Source: Dallia pectoralis
Taxonomy: Eukaryota; Chordata; Actinopteri; Esociformes; Umbridae
DNA length: 64,000 bases
Direction: 5' to 3'
Assembly: GCA_029465975.1 (NCBI GenBank)
Contig: CM055753.1
Location: 3,631,795-3,695,794, forward strand
Below are positions 1 to 25,600 of the stretch, in pieces. The notes beneath the pieces were generated by a model. The model ran no database searches. It was not told the DNA's origin and saw only the letters and a list, made by a program, of their open reading frames with translations. The number at the start of each line of letters is the position of its first letter. Position 1 is the first letter of the stretch. The translations under genes and the position numbers were made by a program.

Positions 1-352
1 GATATATACCTATAGATTCATAACTATATTTACTTCCCTTCTACCTGTCACCTACCTACCAAGTCTATGGCTGCTTCCCCTCTTCCTCCCAACTTTCTTT
101 CTCCCTCTCTTTCTTCTCCCTCTCTCTTTTCTATATCTCATCTCGTTCTGCCCACTCTCTCACTCATTAGTGCTCCACAGTCCTCTGAGCTGAACTCTAT
201 TTACAACGACACTGTTCTCTTCGTCTGATGTGTCAAAGGGGGCTGGTTATTGTCATTATTTCCTTACAGTGACAGACATCAGGATGGGAGACAGGGTGTG
301 TGGGTAAAGAATGGGGCTTATTAGCAACCTGCAGAGCCTCATGGTGACGGCT

Positions 353-417
<65 letters not shown>

Positions 418-461
418 TGCTCGCCTGCTAACCCCTCTGTTTCTGTGTTTCCTCCCTCCAG
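1..461 (+). other. RARB intron, end part, with GT microsatellite
   Basis: The window opens inside an intron of the retinoic acid receptor gene. A (GT)n tract of about 29 units runs from about 357 to 415, and a pyrimidine-rich stretch then leads to the acceptor CCTCCCTCCAG ending at 461. No coding sequence is visible in this stretch. Confidence 0.7.
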
Positions 462-13338
<12,877 letters not shown>

Positions 13339-15237
13339 GTCCCAGGTGGATCACTCACGGACTCACCTTCTCTCTCTGTCTTACATTTATTTGCACAAAA
13401 CAAAAACAGAACGTAGGTTGACAGCAAAGCATGGTGGACTTACTCTCCCCTCTTAACTCTCCTTCACGGGTCTTTGGTCTCCAGGCAACCCACCACCACC
13501 ACCTGTGCTTGTTCTTATGTTTTTTCTTATATATTTTTTCATTTTTTATGACATCACTAAGGCCTAAAAGGACCAGTGGTTGGTTTGTGCATAATTATTC
13601 TAAACTGATGCTCTTATTTTGGCGTTATGTCTCTGGGACTAGGGCGTGGTTGATCGAGTTTGGGTTTGACCCTGCCCGGCACGTCCACCTGTTGTACACT
13701 AAGGTCAAAGGTCGTCCACCTCAGGTCTCCTGTGTAAATTCATCCCTGCATGACGGGCTGTCCGAGTTTATTGTGTTTTCAATCTCTTTTTTATCTCTCT
13801 CCCTCCTCTCCCTTCCTCTCCCTCCTCTTCCTCCTCTCTCTCGCTCTCTCATATTATTGAAACACATTGTACATACCAATGTATGGTTAATCTCTTTGTT
13901 TCGATGGTGAATTTTGTGGTGCTTTTTTCATTGTCTGAAATATTATCGTTTGAGACAAAACAGTACATGACACGGTTTAGGCCTAAAGGTGGCCTAAAAT
14001 GACCTTTAAAAATGCAGTTAAAATAGAATGTTCTGGCATATAGACAGTATGGACGTCTACTTCTTTATATTTGTTCCTATATTTAAAGCATTTTTTATAT
14101 ATCTGTTGACTGTTGATGTCTCGATGAGTGTACATTACATGCATCACAAAGCCAGAGTGCTCGACGTTTCTGTCTCTTATCGACAGCTGCATCTCTTCAG
14201 CTGTTTCTTCAAGAGGGGAAGTCAGACTGTAGAGGCCATAGTTATACAATGACTAGATTTAATCTAGATTTACACATACAGAATTGGATGTGTCTACTAC
14301 AGATAACAGCCTGTAATGTTATGTACAGAGACTGAGACTATAAGGCTCATGAGATTTTTAGCATGATTTAAATAAGGTTCCAAGAGTAAATCATGCAGTC
14401 ATAACCGGTGATGTCACTGGATGGGCGGAGCCGCGCTTACTTTAACCCAGTCTGCACCACTAATATAACCGGTGATGTCACTGGATGGGCGGAGCCGCGC
14501 TCACTTTAACCCAGCCTGCACCACTGATATAACCGGTGATGTCACTGGATGGGCGGAGCCGTGCTCACTTTAACCCAGCCTGCACCACTGATGTATTGAA
14601 CGTATTTAATGATGATTTAATATGATTGTGTTTACACTTTTTCCATGTGAATTCTTGTAAAAATGTCCCACCGTTAATACTGGGGGGGGGCCGGGGGCAT
14701 TCTGATTACAGTAGTTAAAACAAAGTAATATTTTTGTTGGCATAAATCTTTCAATGTATGCCTAATAGCATCTACAAGCATCTGGGTAACACAAAATGCA
14801 CGTTGGTTTCTGGTTCCAGGGTTCCAACAGTGTTCTGTTCCCCAAGAAACACTACCTGCTTCTACTTACATGCAAACATAAGTGTCTTGTTTTGCCAGTA
14901 AACTACAGAGTCATGGCAATCCTTTAAACACATTATCAATGTAACAGCTTACTGGGGAAGATTGTACACTAACTAAAGATCTGTCCTTCTGCACATTGGG
15001 TTACAGCCCTCACTATGTATTCTTAGTTGTTCGGAGCATTGGTTCATCTGCAAAACCACCTTGCATTACAAATGACCCTTGACCCTTAAGATGTACAGTA
15101 CGTTTAGGAAGAAAGCCTGGGAAGTGTTTATATCAGGTGCAATGGTGTCACAGAACGTTCCAGATTATATTATGCGGACATGCTTCTCTGTCATTTAGAA
15201 TGGGGATTCGTGTTAGTTCTCTTATGTGTAAAATAAA
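13339..15237 (+). other. Probable RARB 3' UTR with candidate poly(A) signals
   Basis: No gene follows the TAG at 13336-13338. The first AATAAA I find is at 15232-15237, with another at 15380-15385, so the 3' UTR may be about 1.9-2.1 kb. The end is inferred; no cDNA evidence is available. Confidence 0.45.
14401..14592 (+). repeat. Three perfect-length 64-bp tandem copies
   Basis: Copies start at 14401, 14465 and 14529. Each contains ACCGGTGATGTCACTGG, a GC box (GGGCGGAGC) and a CTGCACCACT segment. Differences are single bases. They lie in the probable RARB 3' UTR. Confidence 0.93.
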
Positions 15238-16865
15238 TCTATTTAAATATGATTATCGAAATTGGAGCCAAAATTAATACATATATATATTTCATTTAAA
15301 CTGTATTCGTACTTATTAGCATTTCAGTGTATTGACATAGAACCCACAAATGTGTCACAATTTAGATTTTTTTTTATGTAATAAATAGTTAACGATAAAG
15401 ATAATTTGAAGTATATAAAACAACAACAAATATGTAAATGTTTGGATAATAAGACATCTATAACTGTGAAGTTCTAGCATATTGCACCCAATTAAAGCAG
15501 CCCTGGAGCAGCAACACTCATGAGTCACATCTCCCTGATTTATATAGACAGTATATTCTGACAACAGCTGCTTTTCTTCTGCACCTGAATCAGATTACAA
15601 TTTGGACACTTGTTTTAACGCTAATAGACAGATATCCACACTAAATCTAGCTACATTTATTTATTTATTTACTACATTTAGCTACATTTGAAAATCACAC
15701 ATAAGTGATTTCCAGTGTAGAACAGTGGCTGTACTAGAAATAACCCAAGTCTCCTCCCTTTATCACCTGTCCTAGACTGGTCTCCCTTGTGGTTGTAAGG
15801 ATAAGGACAGATACGATTGTTTAATCCAATGTAGACCGTTGCCTCAACTATATTCAATAAGCACTGATTAACATAGCACTTATATAAATCTCGAACTTGT
15901 GAGTCATATGTAGCCAATACAATGTTAAGGATGATGGTAAAATACACATGTCTTCATCGCTCGTGTAGACGTAATAATCATTTGGCATAAATTGATTTGG
16001 GCGATGTGATTATTGTGTCGTCGTACCCAGAGCATCGGATGTTTTTTTATTCTGAATAGAGGCCAGAAGTTGAACCAGTCACCCAGAACCAAGGTTGGGG
16101 TTAATTCCAATAAGAATTGATTCCCGCTCCTTTTAGGAGCTGTTAACACTCACAACAAGTGCGTGTCTGCTCTGTTTCCACCTTAACACCACGTATGATG
16201 CATACATATCATAAGGGGAAAAACAAAACTGTCTCAGTTCTACCGTGTCTGAATGTGAATACGTTGTTAAGGAATCCCATGCTGTGTTAAAGGAATGCTA
16301 AATGGAACACAGTGTTTTGGCAAATTCAATGCATCTGATTGGGTATGAAAACTCGGATTCTGGTGGCTCGTTGACTGTGTGTGTGTGTGCGCGCGTGTGT
16401 GTCTCCATGACTCGAACACCTCCTTCACAAGACAGTGTGTTGTTGAGAAGTAGAGGATACAAGGCACGAAGTAAAGCCTTTTCAATGACCCTGCGGGAGT
16501 TTCTCAGCCGCATACTCCTCAAAACCTCTCCTCGTCATTTTCTTAAAACCTGTCGGAGGTGGACAGGAGGGGTGAGACCTCTGACCCTGATTCACTGGAT
16601 TTTGACGAGGACACTGGGATGGGCGGCAAAGCTACACATCTGACACCTTTGCAAGAGTGTCTTTAAAGCTGAACAAACCTTCTTTCAGAACGTCTCCACC
16701 CAACTCCATTAGGGACTCACAGCGCCTTCTTTCGGCTCCTCGTGGAACCAGCTGAAAACTCAATCATTCCACAATGCTGAATTTACAATGTCGATTTCTG
16801 TTGAATGTTTTACCGATATAACTGTTAATATTTAATACTATCTCACTGCAGACATGTATTCAACG

Positions 16866-16896
<31 letters not shown>

Positions 16897-17017
16897 TGCT
16901 TTGCATTCCAATGGCAGCTCTAAGGCAGAGCATGGCTATTCAGAGCATCATCTGAGAGCCAGCCTCTCAGGGGCATCAGCTGCTCATCCCCAAACTATTT
17001 AGGACTAAGAGATCTCA
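14593..17017. other. Intergenic sequence between convergent RARB and TOP2B
   Basis: AT-rich complex DNA with a short GT/GC tract near 16375-16400 and a (GT)n near 16864-16895. No open frame resembles a known protein. I see no tRNA or other RNA gene. Confidence 0.5.
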
Positions 17018-18152
17018 ATACCTGAGTATGGGTTCATATAGGGTTCAGTACCTGAGTATGGGTTCAGTACCTGAGTATGGGTTCATATAGGGTTCGGTAC
17101 CTGAGTATGGGTTCATATAGGGTTCAGTACCTGAGTATGGGTTCATATAGGGTTCAGTACCTGAGTATGGGTTCATATAGGGTTCAGTACCTGAGTATGG
17201 GTTCATATAGGGTTCAGTACCTGAGTATGGGTTCATATAGGGTTCAGTACCTGAGTATGGGTTCAGTACCTGAGTATGGGTTCATATAGGGTTCGGTACC
17301 TGAGTATGGGTTCATATAGGGTTCAGTACCTGAGTATGGGTTCATATAGGGTTCGGTACCTGAGTATGGGTTCATATAGGGTTCGGTACCTGAGTATGGG
17401 TTCATATAGGGTTCGGTACCTGAGTATGGGTTCATATAGGGTTCGGTACCTGAGTATGGGTTCATATAGGGTTCGGTACCTGAGTATGGGTTCATATAGG
17501 GTTCGGTACCTGAGTACCTGAGTATGGGTTCATATAGGGTTCGGTACCTGAGTATGGGTTCATATAGGGTTCGGTACCTGAGTATGGGTTCATATAGGGT
17601 TCGGTACCTGAGTATGGGTTCATATAGGGTTCGGTACCTGAGTATGGGTTCATATAGGGTTCGGTACCTGAGTATGGGTTCATATAGGGTTCGGTACCTG
17701 AGTATGGGTTCATATAGGGTTCGGTACCTGAGTATGGGTTCATATAGGGTTCGGTACCTGAGTATGGGTTCATATAGGGTTCGGTACCTGAGTATGGGTT
17801 CATATAGGGTTCGGTACCTGTATGGGTATGGGTTCTGAGTATGGGTTCATATAGGGTTCGGTACCTGAGTATGGGTTCATATAGGGTTCGGTACCTGAGT
17901 ATGGGTTCATATAGGGTTCGGTACCTGAGTATGGGTTCATATAGGGTTCGGTACCTGAGTATGGGTTCATATAGGGTTCGGTACCTGAGTATGGGTTCAT
18001 ATAGGGTTCAGTACCTGAGTATGGGTTCATATTGGGTTCAGTACCTGATTATGGTTTCATATTGGGTTCAATACCTGAGTATGGGTTCATATAGGGTTCA
18101 ATACCTGAGTATGGGTTCATATTGGGTTCAGTACCTGAGTATGGGTTCAAAT
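17018..18152. repeat. 30-bp minisatellite, about 37 copies
   Basis: Unit of 30 bp: TATGGGTTCATATAGGGTTC followed by GGTACCTGAG. Most copies carry the palindrome GGTACC; copies at both outer ends have AGTACC. Short deletions occur near 17060, 17260 and 17515. The 30-bp period gives open frames on both strands, which are artefacts. It lies between the 3' ends of RARB and TOP2B. Confidence 0.97.
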
Positions 18153-19668
18153 AAATATTGTTACCCTAGTTCATTGCTGCGTTACCCTGTTTACTTACTG
18201 GAATGCCAAGCAGCTGTCAATCAACCAATCAACAGACAGCAACTTAGTCAATATTAGAATTAACTAAATAAATGGTGATCATGCTCAGGTCAGGAACAAT
18301 GCAGACAGAAATAAACTGAATAGAGTATGTAAACTGATTTCATACTCTACAAGTCTTATCTGTTCTTCCTTTCTGAACATTCCAGAATATTTTGCTCTAC
18401 TAAAACACTGCCCATGATCTAATTACCAATCTAGAATAAGCCAGAAAGAACAAGACTGTGAACCGCAAAAGCAGCTCTGTTGTTGTAATGTCTATTCAAA
18501 AGGTGTCTGTGTTCAAAAGCATTTACAGCGTTTTTTCACTCAAACTCTTTGTCCATCGGCAGTGACAGTGTTGTATAGTTGTTATAACGAAGAGACGTCC
18601 AATGATGTTTGAGTTTTATTAACTCTGTCTTACTGGACACGAGGGTGGGCAGAGGCTTCCTTTAGTGGTTAGGAATTTACCCAGAACCTCCTGCTTACCT
18701 GCTGAGATGTGAAAATAGGAAGTCTTTATAAGGAGCTTTTTGGTGTGAGCTTCTATCTTGTTTTGTTTTCCATTTTCAATATTGTCTCTTTGTTTGTACA
18801 TTAACAATGCTTTTTATGTTCATATACTGTTTAACTTTACCATGAACTGTCCTGGCAAAGTAATAAAATATATTTATTTTAAAATACTTAACTTGTTAAT
18901 GTATTCTAACTTGAACGTGTTGAACTGGTGTCTAACTCTGAAAGTATTGTGCCCCAATCATGTAGTCAAGGTGAGGTCAATTAAGGAAATCACAGTCGGA
19001 CAGAAAACCCAGTGGCCAGATAATAATTTACATTTCATTCGTTTACTTCCAAGTTCATGTTCAAAAAGGTACATTGTCTCTTTTTTACTTTTTAACAATT
19101 AAAATGTGCTGAAGCACCGCATTCCTAACTTCTAAAAGCTGCTTAGGACAAATACAGAACATGGTAATAATAAAAAAACAATTGTATGTATAATAAAAGT
19201 GTAAAACACCTACACAGTAGAAAGCATTGAACGTCACCATTAAAAGAAAAACAAATGAAAGAGGAAGGGAAATGTACAAAAGTCTGCGGGACACAGCACA
19301 GGGGAATTTCCACAAGCATGTGTCTGTGGTCCTAGTTGAATACTTCAAAACCTCCCAGTTACCCTCCCATTATTCAAATAATCACTGATCTTACATGACT
19401 AGTGCTGGTATACAGCCACTGCTTTCACCTATCCTACCTTTCACATATTCTCTAGGAGCAGGGAAGAATGTGGCGATGAGTCAATGGCCAATCTATCCGC
19501 TCTTGTGATCCATCGTGGTGATCACAGATTGTGATTGGATTGGTGATAACAAGGACTCGACCAATTACTTTCCAGACCTGCCGATGAAGACATGTGATTA
19601 CCTCAAGGGGAGGGCGGAAGTACTTAAAGCCTTGGAAGAGTGCCGGTGTGTGGGAGGGATTCCATTGA
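18153..19668 (-). other. Intergenic DNA and probable TOP2B 3' UTR
   Basis: Sequence downstream (minus strand) of the TOP2B stop at 19669-19671. Candidate minus-strand AATAAA signals are at 18873-18878 and 18614-18619. The 3' UTR would then be about 0.8-1.1 kb. No other gene is seen. Confidence 0.4.
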
Positions 19669-22600
19669 CTAGTTAAACATGTCGTACTGATCGTCGTCTG
19701 ACCCGGACGCCGACTCTGCAAAGTACTTCACTTCCTTCTTGGCCCTCCCTCGGCCTGGTCGTTCCCGAGACACCACATCTGATTGGCTAAAACGGTTGGA
19801 GTCCAGATCGTCAGCGTCATCCTCGTCTGAAGTCGGGGGCTGGGTAGAGGCCACTTTCTTCGATGGCTTCTACGCAGAAAAAAGACAAACATTAGATGCT
19901 TGTAGTTACTTTTAGTTTACTTGAATTAGAATTGGGTTTCATTCAGTGACGCTTTCTCCTACCCTGCTGGCTGGGGCTTTTGCTACTTTCACATGAGCTT
20001 TCTTAGGACTGAAATCATCCTCTTCAGATCCGGACTGCTTCCTCTTCCTCCCCCGGCCTTTACCTGTACAGGTTAGGAGAAATACACCCTGGTTACATCT
20101 TGGATGTTTCGAGAACAATATTTAGTGCCTGTGGCCGGTTGCATCAGCTGCAAATAAACAAGCTGAGCCCTTTAGAGGTGAGAATACAGAATGTTAGTGT
20201 GTTAAATGTTAATAATACATCACACTTCCCAAATACAGTTTCATAACAAAACATATTGATCATTCTGAGCTCAATTGTGAGTACCTTTCAAATGTCTCTA
20301 TTCCGCAAAAAGTAAATGTGTTTTGTAAATGTTATTGCTGTCTCTTTATAGTGAATGTTTAATTAATTTCAGAATAAGGCTGTAAAACAAAATGATGGGG
20401 ACAGAATAGTTTCTGTAGAACTATACATTTGAAAACCTTTCTCTCATCATCATTGTGTCCCGGTTGTGTGTACTAATGTTTAATACAGTTTGTGGCATAC
20501 GCCCTCACTTTCAGGGACTGGTCATAGTAGTTAATTACCAACTTGTCATATTGTGGTCACCATTTACATTGTTATTTGACATCATAATGTGGTCACCATT
20601 GATATTTTGGTTTTTGACATATTGTGGTCACCATTGATATTGTTTTCTGATATTATATTATGGTCACTATTGATATTGTTTTCTGATATTATATTATGGT
20701 CACCATTGATATTGTTTTCTGATATTATATTATGGTCACTATTGATATTGTTTTCTGATATTATATTATGGTCACCATTGATATTGTTTTCTGATATTAT
20801 ATTATGGTCACCATTGATATTTTGGTTTTTGACATATTGTGGTCACCATTGATATTGTTTTCTGATATTATATTATGGTCACTATTGATATTGTTTTCTG
20901 ATATTATATTATGGTCACCATTGATATTGTTTTCTGATATTATATTATGGTCAGTATTGATATTGTTTTCTGATATTATATTATGGTCACCATTGATATT
21001 GTTTTCTGATATTATATTATGGTCACCATTGATATTTTGGTTTTTGACATATTGTGATCACCATTGATATTTTGGTTTTTGACATATTGTGGTCACCATT
21101 GATATTTTGGTTTTTGACATATTGTGGTCACTATTGATATTTTGGTTTTTGACATATTGTGGTCACCATTGATATTTTGGTTTTTGACATATTGTGGTCA
21201 CCATTGATATTTTGGTTTTTGACATATTGTGGTCACCATTGATATTTTAGTTTTGACATATTGTGGTCACCATTGATATTTTGTTTTTTGACATATTTGT
21301 GTCACCATTGATATTTTGGTTTTTGACATATTGTGGTCACCATTGATATTTTGGTTTTTGACATATTGTGGTCACCATTGATATTTTGGTTTTTGACATA
21401 TTGTGGTCACCATTGATATTTTGGTTTTTGACATATTGTGGTCACCATTGATATTTTGGTTTTTGACATATTGTGGTCACCATTGATATTTTGGTTTTTT
21501 ACATATTGTGGTCACCATCCATATTGTTTTCTGATATTATATTGTGGTCACTATTGATATTATTTTCTGATATTATATTATGGTCACTATTGATATTGTT
21601 TTCTGATATTATATTATGGTCACTATTGATATTGTTTTCTGATATTATATTATGGTCACCATTGATATTTTGGTTTTTGACATATTGTGGTCACTATTGA
21701 TATTGTTTTCTGATATTATATTATGGTCACTATTGATATTGTACCTTTGAGTGCTGCTGCTGGCTTTTTGGAGCTGCTGTCCGAGTCCGAGTCCCAGACG
21801 GATGTGTCCAGCTTCTGTTTTGGGACTTTGGGTGCCGGGGCTTTTCTGGGTTTGGGTGCTGCATCTGAAGGCTTTTTAGCTGCTGTGACTGACAGATACT
21901 TGTTATAAATATGGATCCTACCGCATTTCTGTTCAGTCTTACCCACCTACAGCACATCTACCCTACTACAATATGAATAACATAAGGCTGTTACAGGTAT
22001 CTGAAAACATTGCCAGTTGCATTTGTGTTCCCCCTTGTGGCAGGTTTGGGTGTTACCTTTCTTAACTGGGGCAGGTTTATCAAAGGCGGAACTGCTGGAA
22101 TAGGAGAGGGCCTTGTCTTCCTCATCACTGTCAAACTTGAGATTGTCTGGAAGAGAAGATCAACAAATAACCACTATGGCTAACATCTAATTTGTATTTG
22201 CACCCAATAGACAAACATGGACTTTAAAACACCAAAATGGGTAAGTCTTTTGGTTGTGGCAGTTTGTGTATTTACCACTGTCATTGCTCTTTTCTGAGGA
22301 GAAAGCTGACTTGGATGAGGAGAATATACCATCTGGTTCCTTTTTCTTCTTTGCTGGTAAAACTGTGGTGGAGGTTGTCCGTTTAGGCGGAGGAAGAATT
22401 TCTTCTTCGTCCTCGTCACTCTCCTCTTTGTACCGCTCTTTAGTCTCAGATGAAGGGGTAAAGTCATCTTTGTAGGGCCGAACTGGCGAAGATGCAGCGT
22501 CAGCCTCGTCATCATCATCATCAATATCTTCGCCGCCGTCCTCTTCCTCACTGAAGTCAAAAGTATACTTGGGCTTGGCCGCTGGGAAACAGAGATCAAC

Positions 22601-25600
22601 AGGCATGTGTGTGAAATTCCTTGATATCACTGCAGCAGACTGATTTAACAAGGTTTTAAACAGCATGTCCTAATAGAACATTACTGGCATTAGTGAAAAG
22701 CCACAGATCCATACTAAATGACTGTAACCAATCAGTCTTGTGACTAACACGGCATTAATTCTTCTATTGCCATTCTTAAAGCTAGTTCCAACAGGTCAGC
22801 AGACACCCATGGGAGATGAGAGATCTTTTCTAACATGTACCCTACATTGGATTTTCACTGTCTAAACAATGATAGTGATGTCAGCAAGCTGCATTAGTTC
22901 TATTCTCATGGTCTGTTGTGCCCTGACATATCCCAGGTAATTAGTTCATTGACATATCCCAGGTAATTAGTTCATTGACATATCCCAGGTGATTAGTTCT
23001 TTGACATATCCCAGGTAATTAGTTCTTTGACATATCCCAGGTAATTAGTTCATTGACATATCCCAGGTGATTAGTTCATTGACATATCCCAGGTAATTAG
23101 TTCTTTGACATATCCCAGGTAATTAGTTCATTGACATATCCCAGGTAATTAGTTCATTGACATATCCCAGGTGATTAGTTCATTGACATATCCCAGGTGA
23201 TTAGTTCATTGACATATCCCAGGTGATTAGTTCATTGACATATCCCAGGTGATTAGTTCATTGACATATCCCAGGTGATTAGTTCATTGACATATCCCAG
23301 GTGATTAGTTCATTGACATATCCCAGGTGATTAGTTCTTTGACATATCCCAGGTGATTAGTTCTTTGACATATCCCAGGTAATTAGTTCATTGACATATC
23401 CCAGGTGATTAGTTCATTGACATATCCCAGGTGATTAGTTCATTGACATATCCCAGGTAATTAGTTCATTGACATATCCCAGGTGATTAGTTCATTGACA
23501 TATCCCAGGTGATTAGTTCATTGACATATCCCAGGTGATTAGTTCTTTGACATATCCCAGGTAATTAGTTCTTTGACATATCCCAGGTAATTAGTTCATT
23601 GACATATCCCAGGTGATTAGTTCTTTGACATATCCCAGGTAATTAGTTCATTGACATATCCCAGGTGATTAGTTCATTGACATATCCCAGGTGATTAGTT
23701 CTTTGACATATCCCAGGTGATTAGTTCTTTGACATATCCCAGGTGATTAGTTCATTGACATATCCCAGGTGATTAGTTCATTGACATATCCCAGGTGATT
23801 AGTTCATTGACATATCCCAGGTGATTAGTTCATTGACATATCCCAGGTGATTAGTTCATTGACATATCCCAGGTGATTAGTTCATTGACATATCCCAGGT
23901 AATTAGTTCTTTGACATATCCCAGATGATTAGTACCTGAGGCTCGTTGTGACTTGGAGTCTCGGGGTATGACCACAGGTTCACAGTCCTCCAGGTCGCTC
24001 TCTGACTTGGACTCATCTTCTGACCAGGGGTTACGCTTCTTCACCTTCTTACCAGCCGGTCCTTTGGGTGCAGGGGGTTTTCTGGCTCTGGGTGCACCTG
24101 TTAAAGGGAAAAGGCCCATTTAGAAAGGCTTCATTAGGGAAAATTGTTTCTCCAGTCGAGCTCATGTGTGAGGGACAATGTTTTGTCTGATGGTAACACT
24201 CTGCCTTGGGTTCACTATCTTCCTCATCTGTGTCCCCCCCCATCTGTCCCCATCGTCACACTAGAATGAACCCGTCTGAACAAAACAACAGCTCACCTGG
24301 CTCCTTCTTCTCCCGTTTGACCCTGGGGGCCTTGGGCTTTGCTGACCCCGTGGCTGGTGTGTTAGCAGAAGAGGAGTTCAGGGAGTTCTCTTCAGCTCCT
24401 CCATCTGCCCCGAGCACCCCCATATCATCATCAAACTCCATCTTCACCACCAGGTCAGCATCACCCTGAGACAACAGCAAACATATGTCATTTCAATAGC
24501 CTGAAAACACGCTAAGAAAAAACCCCAAGTGTTTGCTTTTTTTTGGTGCTCTGCAAAGTATATATTCTCAAGAATGAATCATTAACCTAAATTATCAAAA
24601 TTGTACGTAAAGGACAGCATTCAGAGACAGATTAAACCGTGACAACCCATTCTGGCCCAGAGGGAAACCATCTGGATTAGGGTTTGGGTCCTTTATTTAA
24701 TGGACAAATCAATATTGTAATCTACACCAGAACTGGGACAGAGTTTATGAACCCCGTACAAATGATATACAGTAGAAAATGGACAAAGCATGAAAAGTAA
24801 CAAAAAAACTAAAACAGGCTTTTAAACATGATAAACACAAAGACTGGTCCGGCAAAGTGTTTCCATAATGAGGGTGGAGGCTTGGATTTCTACTTGAGTA
24901 AAATAATTAATGGCGGTCCCCCATGAACTTTAAAAAGAGAATTCCCAGTAACCAGGGACGTATAATATCAGTGATTTGTTACCTTCTTCTTCTTGGTCAT
25001 CTTCTTGGAGGCGTCCGTCTTCATGGCCTGAGTGATGGTTGGAATGACCCTGCGACCATACGGTGAAGGTAATGTCTCCTCCAGGTGGAACTTCTTCACC
25101 TTGGGCTTGCCCACCTTGCCCTTCACCAGCTTGGTGCCAGTACCTGCACTCAGGTCTAAACGCTCTTGGGCCTCAATTTTCTGTAAAAAAATAAATAAAT
25201 AAATCACACACAAAAACACGCCTCAGACACCTTTTTAAATGATGTAACATAAAGTCCTGGTACCAAACTGAACAGAAATCCAACTAGAATGTGACATTAA
25301 GTGGCTGTCGCAGTTGTGATTCTACTACTGATGTCATTGGCTTTGTGTGACATATTGACTTGAAACATGTTGTTTTTTGGTGTTGGTAGGTTCCCCTTTT
25401 TATTGCCCATGAGGTTCCAGCTGAAGTAGAATAATGACCACAACAACAGTCTGAAGGGTTTTGTTAAGTTGTGCTGTGCTTATTGTAAGCACATTTAACC
25501 AAGAGACCAGTAAGATCAGCCTCACAGCTGTGGAATTAAATAACAGTACTCTGTTATAAACCTGTGGCTCCACACACAGTGCCTGTAGGACTTACATCCA

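Noticed and set aside
17018..18152. Telomere-like motif (ATAGGGTTC resembles TTAGGG)
   Set aside because: The unit is 30 bp with only a partial match and lies between genes; it is an ordinary minisatellite.
22920..23935. CRISPR-like direct repeats of 26-28 bp
   Set aside because: Units are head-to-tail without unique spacers, in a vertebrate intron. The same holds for the other 25-34-bp arrays.
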